From assembly GCA_002726335.1 (NCBI GenBank), contig PBSR01000056.1, positions 1-21,239 of the forward strand: a DNA stretch of 21,239 bases, read 5' to 3'. The position numbers and the translations under genes were made by a program. This document shows positions 15,167-21,239 of the stretch, in pieces. The DNA is from Gemmatimonadaceae bacterium (GTDB lineage: Bacteria; Latescibacterota; UBA2968; UBA8231). Each line of letters opens with the position of its first letter. Position 1 is the first letter of the stretch. The notes below the pieces were generated by a model. It made no database searches. It had not been told where the DNA came from and saw only the letters and a list, made by a program, of their open reading frames with translations.

Positions 15167-16462
15167 TCAGGCCAGGATGTCTTCGATGTACGTCGCCAGG
15201 CGGTCGACCTCGTCTTCGGTGTTGAAGATGTGTGTGGAGAAGCGCAGGCAGTTGTAGTCCTCCGCCTTCGCCTTGACGTCCGGGTCGGTGGCGAAGGCGT
15301 ACGTGCCCTGGGCATTCTTGACGATCATGTTGTGTTCGCCGAACAACCACTTCGAGATCTCGGCCCGTTTCATGCCATCGACGGCGAAGGTGACGAGGCC
15401 GCTCGATAACTCCGGCTGCGTCGGAGTCAACAGGCGGAGCCGGGGTACCTGCAGCAGGTGAGTGCGCAGCCGGTTGCTCAACTGGCGGCAGCGGGCCTCG
15501 ACGACATCACGACCCAGGGTGTTGTGAAAGTCCATGGCCACGCCGTGGCCGATGATGTGTGCCACGTTGCGTGTTCCCATGGAGGCTGAGTAGACATTAT
15601 AACCCGAGTACAGGCTGACGGGGTGGACGCGATCCTGCACTTCGCGGCGGATGTAGAGCAGGCCGCTGCCCTTGGGGGCCAGCATCCACTTGTGGCTGCT
15701 CGAGGCGTAGGTGTCCACACCGAGAGCCCTGAGGTCCACGTTCAGCATGCCCGGAGCGTGAGCGCCGTCGCAGACCAGGATGATCCCTCGGGGGCGGGTG
15801 ATGGCGGCCACATCTGCCAGGGGGTAGACCATGCCGGTGATCGTGTCCACGTGCATGAGGCTGACGACCCGGGTACGGGGGGTCAGGTGCTGCTCGAACA
15901 CACGGAGGAACTGCTCCTTGTCGCGCACGGGGTTCGGCATCTTCAGGTAGTTGACCCGAACGCCCAGATGCTTCTGCAGATGCTCCCAGCAGCAGATACC
16001 GCCCCCGTGTTCGTGGTTCGTTGTCAGGATCTCGTCGCCTGGGTCCAGGTCGATGCCGCCGGCGACCTGATTCATACCCTCCGTCGTATTGCGTGTGATG
16101 GCCACTTCGGTCAGGTCGGCGCCAATGAACTCGGCGGCCCGGCCACGGGCCTCTTCGGCCTTCTTGCTGACAGGCCCCCAGACATTGTGGTTCGGGTTGC
16201 CCTCCAACTGGTTGAGAAAGCTGGAGACGGTATCGGTGACGACACGTGGGGCGGCGCCCACGCTGCCCGTGTTGAAGTGCACCAGCCCCGGATTGAGCTG
16301 AAACTCCTGGCGCACCCGGCGCCACAGGTCGTTCCCGGCCAGGGCGTCTGTCTCGGTGCGCAGCGTCCTCAGCCTGTCGCCGACGCCCTGTGCCAGTTCC
16401 GGCCACATCTGCGCCGCCGCCGTCGCCGCGGCCAGTCCCTTGACGAATGCACGTCGTTCCAT
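15167..16462 (-). CDS. Tat-exported PLP-dependent aminotransferase (class V, isopenicillin-N epimerase-like)
   Basis: The 431-residue protein begins MERRAFVKGLAAATAAAQMW, a twin-arginine signal (RRAFVK, then a hydrophobic Ala-rich stretch), so it is exported folded with its cofactor. The class V fold is clear: HFNTGSVGAAPRVV, ITRNTTEGMNQV (phosphate contact), TTNHEHGGG, the PLP-ring aspartate and histidine in VCDGAHAPGML (Asp232, His235), and the Schiff-base lysine in SSSHKWMLAPKGSGLLY (Lys258). The family includes cysteine desulfurases, isopenicillin-N epimerase and related lyases; the substrate is not readable. AAAGGGG lies 8 bases upstream on this strand. It is divergent from an exported Rid protein, which could detoxify enamine products of a PLP lyase or transaminase. 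Confidence 0.88.
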   Translation of the reverse strand: MERRAFVKGLAAATAAAQMWPELAQGVGDRLRTLRTETDALAGNDLWRRVRQEFQLNPGLVHFNTGSVGAAPRVVTDTVSSFLNQLEGNPNHNVWGPVSKKAEEARGRAAEFIGADLTEVAITRNTTEGMNQVAGGIDLDPGDEILTTNHEHGGGICCWEHLQKHLGVRVNYLKMPNPVRDKEQFLRVFEQHLTPRTRVVSLMHVDTITGMVYPLADVAAITRPRGIILVCDGAHAPGMLNVDLRALGVDTYASSSHKWMLAPKGSGLLYIRREVQDRVHPVSLYSGYNVYSASMGTRNVAHIIGHGVAMDFHNTLGRDVVEARCRQLSNRLRTHLLQVPRLRLLTPTQPELSSGLVTFAVDGMKRAEISKWLFGEHNMIVKNAQGTYAFATDPDVKAKAEDYNCLRFSTHIFNTEDEVDRLATYIEDILA

Positions 16463-16511
16463 TGGTAGAGCCCCTTTCCGGCCACAGTGTATCTACCGTC
16501 CGCGCCCCAGG

Positions 16512-16559
16512 CAACCGCGGACGAGCCCTGCGGTTGTGGTCGCCGGAAGGCCGGCTTTT
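16512..16559 (+). promoter_or_regulatory. Tandem hairpins in the divergent region before the Rid gene
   Basis: CAACCGC (16512-16518) pairs with GCGGTTG (16530-16536). A second hairpin GCCGG-AAGG-CCGGC (16542-16555) is followed by TTTTG, resembling a short intrinsic terminator (5-bp stem). If the Rid operon is transcribed from upstream, this could act as an attenuator. No clear promoter hexamers were found in the 136-base gap. Confidence 0.35.
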
Positions 16560-16598
16560 GTTTGGGTCACACCCTTCAGCTCAAGGAGCCAGGAACCG

Positions 16599-17042
16599 AT
16601 GCGTTTCTCTGCCATGATCCCCGTTGCACTCCTGGGTCTTGTCGCCCTCGCCGTCGTCGAACCTACGCCCGCGGCGGCACAGAAGGCGGTGGCCATCAAG
16701 ACTCTTCCTTTCAGCGCCGCGCGCAAGGCGGGAAACACTCTGTATGTCAGCGGTCAGGTAGCGCGCACGCCGGATGGTCAGGACGTCAAGGCATCTGTCG
16801 ACGCCGAGACCCGGCAGGTGATGGACAATCTCGGCCGTGTCCTGAAAGAGAACGGCTACAGCTTCGAGGACGTGGTTAAAGCCACTGTCTACCTCGAGAG
16901 CATCGAGGACTATCACGAGATGAATGCGGCGTACGCTTCGTACTTCAAAGAGGGGGTGTTCCCGGCGCGGGCCTGCATCGGCGGCGCCGAGCTGGTCTTC
17001 GATTTCAAGGTCGAGATCAGCGTCATCGCCTATGCCGAATGA
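16599..17042 (+). CDS. Exported Rid-family (RidA/YjgF) protein
   Basis: Rid proteins hydrolyse reactive enamine/imine intermediates such as 2-aminoacrylate to keto acids and ammonia. The ATG at 16599 has AAGGAG at 16583-16588; an earlier start at 16356 would lie inside the divergent gene. The 147-residue product has a signal peptide (MIPVALLGLVALAVV, cleavage near PAAA|Q), which is uncommon because most Rid proteins are cytosolic. The core (LYVSGQVARTPDG, VMDNLGRVLKENGYSFEDVVKATVYL) carries the active-site residues seen in RidA: Arg124 and Cys126 in FPARAC and Glu139 in KVEISVIA. It overlaps or abuts the hydrolase gene downstream and is divergent from the Tat-exported PLP enzyme, its likely functional partner (inference). 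Confidence 0.9.
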   Translation: MRFSAMIPVALLGLVALAVVEPTPAAAQKAVAIKTLPFSAARKAGNTLYVSGQVARTPDGQDVKASVDAETRQVMDNLGRVLKENGYSFEDVVKATVYLESIEDYHEMNAAYASYFKEGVFPARACIGGAELVFDFKVEISVIAYAE

Positions 17043-17062
17043 TTGACGGGAGGAGTCGAAAC

Positions 17063-18739
17063 GTGAGAATCGGACAGCTGGCCGTCAGCCTGGCGGTTGC
17101 CATCGCTCTTTGCCTGCCACATTCGTCGGGGGCCGCCGAACCCTCCGACGATGAGATTCTCCAGATCCTGAGAGCCCGGATCGACACCTTCCAGCAGAGC
17201 GTCGGCATCGTTGTGGGCATCGTCGATTCGTCCGGCACGAGGATCGTCGGATACGGGCCTCGCCACGCGGGCGGAGCGGATGTCGTCAACGGCACGGCGA
17301 TCTACGAGATCGGTTCGATTTCGAAGGTTTTCACATCGATTCTGCTGGCCGACATGGTGCACAAGGGTGAGGTCTCTCTCCGAGATCCGGTATCCGCCTA
17401 CCTGCCCTCAGAAGTACAGTTGCCGACGCGATCCGGACGGGAGATCTCGCTGCTGGATCTGGCGACACATCGCTCCGGCCTGCCCCGCATGCCGGAGCAG
17501 ATGCAGATGACGGAGGACGGAGGAGCCAGCCGCTTTCCTCTCTCCCAGATGTATGCTTTCCTGTCGACGACGACTCTGTCGTACGATATCGGCGAGCGCT
17601 ACTACTACTCGAATCTGGCTTTCGGGCTGCTGGGTCAAGCCCTGGCCAACCGGGCGGGGTCCGAATTTGAGACACTCCTGCTGGAACGCGTTTGCCGTCC
17701 CCTCGGTTTGACTGACACGCGCGTGAGTTTGAGCGGTGAGCAGGAACTGCGGCTGGCGGGCACCCACAACTGGCACCACGGCAAGACGCCCCCACTCGAA
17801 TGGGACACCATGGCCGCCGCCGGCGGTGTGCGGTCCACGGCGAAGGACCTGCTGACCTTCCTCGCGGCGAACATGGATCTGTCGTCGGCCCTCGGCTTTC
17901 CGTTGCAGATGTCACACCTGGATCGACGGGAGGCATCCGGGTCGGCGCTGAGGATGGGACTCGGCTGGCACATTCTGTCGAATCATGGCCGGGAGTTGAT
18001 CTGGCACTCTGGCGCCACATTCGGCAACATGACGTTCGCCGGATTCGACAAGGAAACCCGGCGTGGCGTCGTGGTTCTGTCGAACGCCCGGGGGATCATC
18101 GATGACATCGGTATTCATCTTCTGGATCCAGATTCGAAGCTGGCGGATTTCAAGGAGGTCGTGCCGCTGCCGGCAGCGGTGGATGTACCCTTCGAGAAAC
18201 TCGAAAGGTATGCCGGCGAGTACGAGCTGGGACCGAACTCAGTCCTCAACATCGACGCCGAAGACGGCAAGCTGTACGCGAGCTTGAACGAAGGCCTGAG
18301 AACCGACCTTCTGGCAGCTTCCGAGACCGAGGTCTTTTCGAGGATGTCGCCAGGCGTCATGGAATTCGACGTGGACCGAGCGGGAGAAGTGGACGGTCTG
18401 ACCGTCCGGGTCTACGGGTATGAGCAGGAAGCCAGAAAGCTGGAGCACTATCGCCGTCCGCCTCAACGGACCCAGGTGGCCAGCAAGGGAGACCTGGCGC
18501 GTTTCGTCGGCCGCTATCGGTTTCCCGACGAGCAGGTAGCCGTGGTCGGTCTCGCCGACAGCCAGCTGTCAGTATCCGTCGGCGGTCAGCTACGGATGCC
18601 GCTGGTGCCGACGAAGGACGGGTTCTTTGCCCAGGCCGCAGAGGCGGAGCTCATGTTCGTTGAGGACGAGGCGGGCCACGTGACCGAAGTCGTGGTCCAT
18701 CAGGAGGGCGGGCACCGCGCCCCGAGGATCGGGGACTGA
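17063..18739 (+). CDS. Exported serine hydrolase, beta-lactamase/DD-peptidase fold, with two C-terminal beta domains
   Basis: I chose GTG at 17063 because GGGAGGAG (17048-17055) lies 7 bases before it and the signal peptide (VRIGQLAVSLAVAIALCL, then GAA) becomes N-terminal. An ATG at 17039 overlapping the Rid stop is the alternative. The 558-residue protein has the class C beta-lactamase-type triad: SxxK in GSISKVF (Ser85, Lys88), YSN (182-184) and HSG (315-317). Family members act as esterases, peptidases or beta-lactamases, so resistance should not be assumed. Residues from about 370 hold two lipocalin-like beta modules (LERYAGEYELGPNS and LARFVGRYRF), a common accessory arrangement. It is the second gene of the Rid-hydrolase-ABC operon. 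Confidence 0.88.
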   Translation: MRIGQLAVSLAVAIALCLPHSSGAAEPSDDEILQILRARIDTFQQSVGIVVGIVDSSGTRIVGYGPRHAGGADVVNGTAIYEIGSISKVFTSILLADMVHKGEVSLRDPVSAYLPSEVQLPTRSGREISLLDLATHRSGLPRMPEQMQMTEDGGASRFPLSQMYAFLSTTTLSYDIGERYYYSNLAFGLLGQALANRAGSEFETLLLERVCRPLGLTDTRVSLSGEQELRLAGTHNWHHGKTPPLEWDTMAAAGGVRSTAKDLLTFLAANMDLSSALGFPLQMSHLDRREASGSALRMGLGWHILSNHGRELIWHSGATFGNMTFAGFDKETRRGVVVLSNARGIIDDIGIHLLDPDSKLADFKEVVPLPAAVDVPFEKLERYAGEYELGPNSVLNIDAEDGKLYASLNEGLRTDLLAASETEVFSRMSPGVMEFDVDRAGEVDGLTVRVYGYEQEARKLEHYRRPPQRTQVASKGDLARFVGRYRFPDEQVAVVGLADSQLSVSVGGQLRMPLVPTKDGFFAQAAEAELMFVEDEAGHVTEVVVHQEGGHRAPRIGD

Positions 18740-18742
18740 GGC

Positions 18743-19516
18743 ATGATCCGGGTCAGAGATCTGTGGAAGACATTCAAGTTGTCGCGCAAGCAGAAGAAGG
18801 AGATCGGGCGTGAGCACGAGGGCGACGTGGCTCACGCCGTGGCCGGCATCAGCTTCGACTGCGAGCCGGGCAGGATCTTCACGATTCTGGGTCCGAATGG
18901 TGCGGGAAAGACGACGGCCCTGCGGATGATCGCGACGCTGATGGATCCGACCTCCGGATCGATTGAGGTCGGCGGCTATGACACGGTCACAGACGCCGGC
19001 AGCGTGCGCCAGCAGATCGGATTCCTGACGGGCTCGACCAAGCTGTACGACCGGCTGACCCCGCTGGAAGTGATCCGCTTCTACGCCGACACGCACAGCG
19101 TGTCGAAGGCCGACTTCGAGCGCCGCCTGGACGAGCTGTCGGCCTTGCTCGGCATGCAGGAGTTCATGGACAAACGAATCGGCAAGCTGTCCACGGGCAT
19201 GACGCAGAAGGTGTCGATTGCCCGGACGATGATCCACGATCCCCAGGTCCTGGTGTTCGATGAACCCACGGCGGGACTGGATGTGATCGCCTCACGCACG
19301 ATCGTCGACATGATTCAGCGATGTCGAACCGCCGGCAAGACGGTGATCTTTTCGACCCATATCATGGGCGAAGTGAGCCTGCTGAGCGATGACCTGGCGA
19401 TCATCCATCGGGGCAAACTGTGCTACAACGGGTCCTTCGCCGATTTTCGGTCCCAATCCGAGAGCGATTCGATGGAGCAGGAGTTCATCCGGCATCTCGA
19501 CGAGGCACCGGCATGA
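18743..19516 (+). CDS. ABC transporter ATP-binding protein, NatA-like
   Basis: This is the ATPase of an ABC-2-type exporter. The 257-residue sequence has Walker A GPNGAGKT (50-57), a Q-loop in [17 protein letters not shown], the signature [13 protein letters not shown] (149-161; LSTGM replaces LSGGQ, as in NatA relatives), Walker B VLVFDE followed by PTAGLD (169-180) and the H-loop STH (His206). Residues 10-30 form an unusual charged insertion ([17 protein letters not shown]) between the first strand and the core. It starts 3 bases after the hydrolase stop and its own stop overlaps the permease start (ATGA), so the genes are tightly coupled. Confidence 0.95.
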   Translation: MIRVRDLWKTFKLSRKQKKEIGREHEGDVAHAVAGISFDCEPGRIFTILGPNGAGKTTALRMIATLMDPTSGSIEVGGYDTVTDAGSVRQQIGFLTGSTKLYDRLTPLEVIRFYADTHSVSKADFERRLDELSALLGMQEFMDKRIGKLSTGMTQKVSIARTMIHDPQVLVFDEPTAGLDVIASRTIVDMIQRCRTAGKTVIFSTHIMGEVSLLSDDLAIIHRGKLCYNGSFADFRSQSESDSMEQEFIRHLDEAPA

Positions 19517-20724
19517 TTCTGACACTGGTGAAGAAAGACCTGCTCGACACGGGCCGCGATCGCCGGACGATCATCACCAACATCCTGGCACCGATGCTGT
19601 TGTTTCCGGTGCTGATCTTCGTGATCACCACAGTCGGGTCCGCTCAGATGAAGGAGGCACAGGAGCGCGTCCTGGATGTGGCGATGATCACCCAGGGCAA
19701 TGCCGAGTTGTTCCGGGACATGATTCTCGCCAAGGGCGATCTGCTGATGGCGGAAGGGGAGTTCCGCATTCGCGAGGACCTGAACCTGTCGCAGTCGCGA
19801 GCGATGATCGTGGCCGACAGCCTGGATGCGGCGATCTACTTCGACCCGGACTTCGACCGGCTGGTGGCAGCCGGCCTGCCCGGCCGCGTCTCCTTCTACT
19901 TCAAGGAGACCGACCAGGGAAGGGAGGAGAGAAAGCGTCTGTCCACGCTCCTCGACAAGTACCGCGACCTCGTCTACGAGCAGCGAATCCGGGGCCTCGG
20001 GCTCGACCCGCGACTGGCGCTCCACCCGGTCGAGATCAACCGGTTCAATCTTGCCTCGGACAAAGAGCGATTCGCCTTTGTCGTGGCCGCCGTGGTTCCG
20101 TACATCTTTATCCTGTTTTCGCTGATCGGCTGTATCCATCCAGCGACGGATTTGTCGGCGGGGGAGAAGGAGCGGGGCACGCTGGAGACGCTGCTCACCA
20201 TTCCGGCGTCGCGCGGCCAGATTCTGATTGCGAAGTTTCTCGTCGTCTTTCTGAGTGGCCTCTGCTCGGCGGCCATCTCGATGACCGGACTGTACGTCGG
20301 ATTCCGGTTCCTGGCCGAGGGTTCGTCCGACATTCACAAGGCGATCGCGGCGCTGGTGGAGCCCCAGGTCGTGATCATGGTCCTGTTCCTGCTGCTGCCA
20401 GTCACGATCCTCTTCGCTGCCATATCACTGACTCTCGGGATCTACGCCAAGTCCTACAAGGAAGCGCAGTCCATGCTCGGTCCGGTGATGATGTCCGTCT
20501 TCGTGCCGCTCTACATCGGCGTGATCCCAGGTCTGCGGTTGAGCTACGCCACGGCGGCGGTGCCGATCCTGAATGTTTCACTCTCCATCAAGGCCATCGT
20601 CGCCGGGACGGCAGATCCCCTGGCTCTCGTCATCGTCTACCTGTCACTGATGCTGACGGCGGGAACAGCGCTCTTCGTGTGTTCGCGGATGTTCCGCCGG
20701 GAATCGGCAGTCTTCCGGACCTGA
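19513..20724 (+). CDS. ABC-2-type permease, NatB-like
   Basis: The start is the ATG at 19513 overlapping the ATPase stop (ATGA). A longer reading from 19420 lies within the ATPase gene. The 403-residue protein has one N-terminal transmembrane helix (about 23-42), a large extracytoplasmic domain (about 45-185), and a block of about five helices from 187 to 392. The conserved GEKERGTLETLLTIPASRGQ (217-236) is characteristic of NatB/ABC-2 permeases. NatAB exports sodium in Bacillus, but many relatives move other substrates, so the cargo is open. Being cotranscribed with an exported Rid and a hydrolase suggests export of a small molecule or a cell-envelope role (inference). Confidence 0.9.
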   Translation: MILTLVKKDLLDTGRDRRTIITNILAPMLLFPVLIFVITTVGSAQMKEAQERVLDVAMITQGNAELFRDMILAKGDLLMAEGEFRIREDLNLSQSRAMIVADSLDAAIYFDPDFDRLVAAGLPGRVSFYFKETDQGREERKRLSTLLDKYRDLVYEQRIRGLGLDPRLALHPVEINRFNLASDKERFAFVVAAVVPYIFILFSLIGCIHPATDLSAGEKERGTLETLLTIPASRGQILIAKFLVVFLSGLCSAAISMTGLYVGFRFLAEGSSDIHKAIAALVEPQVVIMVLFLLLPVTILFAAISLTLGIYAKSYKEAQSMLGPVMMSVFVPLYIGVIPGLRLSYATAAVPILNVSLSIKAIVAGTADPLALVIVYLSLMLTAGTALFVCSRMFRRESAVFRT

Positions 20725-20838
20725 TGCAGGGGTGGGAGATATTCCGCGGAACTCGTCGGATGCTGTACATTTGATGTGAAAACTGAAGGATGGCTCAGAG
20801 TATCTGTGGTCGGTGCAATCCCTCTGGAGGAAGACACC

Positions 20839-21239
20839 ATGAGGCAACGGTGGTCACAATGGCGCTGGGTACTCGTGGCGATCGCGGCGGCGAGTACACC
20901 ATCTCTGGCGGACGTGTTCCAGTTTGAGACCAGGACCGACTGGGAGACGTGGAGCTTTCCTCCGGGGGTTTTTGTACAGGGTGACGATGGCAGCATCACG
21001 CTGAATCGCACCTCGCGGGAGATCAACGCTTCGGCCAACGCCCGTGAGTTTCTCCACGCGGTGAAGAGCACCCGGGATCTTGTGCCCGGCGGCGTTCGTG
21101 TGTTCTCCGCGGCAGAGATGGCGGACAATCTCATCGACCAGGATCCTGCCACCTGGTGGCAACCCTCGGCAGATGATGTGCTCCGCGACTGGTGGATCGA
21201 GGTCGACCTCGGCCGCATGGTGTACGCCACGAAGATCCG
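20839..21239 (+). CDS. Exported protein with F5/8 type C (discoidin-like) segment, 3' truncated
   Basis: The ATG at 20839 has GGAGG at 20826-20830 with an 8-base gap. The frame stays open to the window edge, giving about 133 residues. The N-terminus MRQRWSQWRWVLVAIAAAST, then PSLA|D, is a signal peptide. Near the end, NLIDQDPATWWQP then DWWIEVDLGRMVYATKIR fits the conserved start of an F5/8 type C galactose-binding-like domain (LiDgdxxTxW...WxxVDLG), typical of carbohydrate- or surface-binding proteins. It begins 114 bases after the permease gene. The rest of the protein is outside the window. Confidence 0.75.
   Translation, partial: MRQRWSQWRWVLVAIAAASTPSLADVFQFETRTDWETWSFPPGVFVQGDDGSITLNRTSREINASANAREFLHAVKSTRDLVPGGVRVFSAAEMADNLIDQDPATWWQPSADDVLRDWWIEVDLGRMVYATKI

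Noticed and set aside
13639..15315. 558-codon open frame on the minus strand opposite the glycosidase-like gene
   Set aside because: No recognisable domain, no good start context, and the plus strand gives coherent protein with a strong ribosome site. Long antisense frames are expected at this GC content.
15623..16468. 281-codon plus-strand frame opposite the aminotransferase gene
   Set aside because: The minus strand encodes a full class V aminotransferase with catalytic Lys and Tat signal; this frame is its mirror.
17063..18739. Calling the serine hydrolase an antibiotic-resistance beta-lactamase
   Set aside because: The triad is shared by esterases and peptidases, and the C-terminal beta modules and operon point to another role.
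20742..20751. TTCCGCGGAA palindrome after the permease gene
   Set aside because: A lone 10-bp GC-rich palindrome is likely by chance in this DNA, and no promoter elements align with it.
19389..20774. 461-codon plus-strand frame overlapping the NatB-like permease
   Set aside because: Low-complexity Arg/Gly/Pro-rich translation with no membrane helices; the other frame gives a clear ABC-2 permease.
1..21239. CRISPR arrays, tRNA genes, insertion sequences or prophage genes
   Set aside because: I saw no regularly spaced direct repeats, cloverleaf-like sequences, transposase or phage motifs on either strand.

Overview
This is a GC-rich bacterial chromosomal window with 17 protein-coding genes (two cut by the window edges) and no tRNA, rRNA, CRISPR array or transposon that I can see. 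The host is probably a member of the FCB-related candidate phyla (Latescibacterota-like). This is inference from three things: secreted proteins ending in repeated 'FDDFFLFADNFG' dockerin-like motifs, a rho-rpmE-DUF1385-prfA-prmC cluster, and a Fibrobacter-like LexA box before recA. No taxonomic marker was searched.

Region 1 (1-3779) holds three tandem paralogues for exported modular proteins: a fibronectin-III-like domain, then ASH-like repeats and/or a SEA-like domain, then a C-terminal pair of DxxPNGxVDFDDFFxFADxFG repeats. Strong intrinsic terminators follow the first two. A near-consensus CRP-type palindrome lies between genes 1 and 2. The third gene has no convincing start.

Region 2 (3780-9303) is a translation/termination cluster: rho with a 0.4 kb leader, a type B ribosomal protein L31 gene with an unusual tail, a DUF1385 membrane protein, release factor 1, and its methyltransferase PrmC, which starts at TTG overlapping the prfA stop.

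Region 3 (9304-12320) holds recA behind a TTGACA promoter overlapped by GTGC/GCAC palindromes, then a hypoxanthine-type phosphoribosyltransferase translationally coupled (ATGA) to an NAD-dependent epimerase/dehydrogenase.

Region 4 (12317-15153) has a membrane-anchored PilZ (c-di-GMP receptor type) gene on the minus strand, divergent from a cytoplasmic TIM-barrel glycosidase-like gene.

Region 5 (15167-20724) is the most suggestive new module. A Tat-exported PLP-dependent class V aminotransferase is divergent from an operon encoding an exported Rid-family protein, an exported serine beta-lactamase-like hydrolase with two C-terminal beta domains, and a NatA/NatB-type ABC exporter. Rid proteins hydrolyse reactive enamines/imines made by PLP enzymes, so a matched pair outside the cytoplasm is coherent but unproven. 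The window ends inside a gene for another exported protein with a discoidin-like (F5/8 type C) segment.
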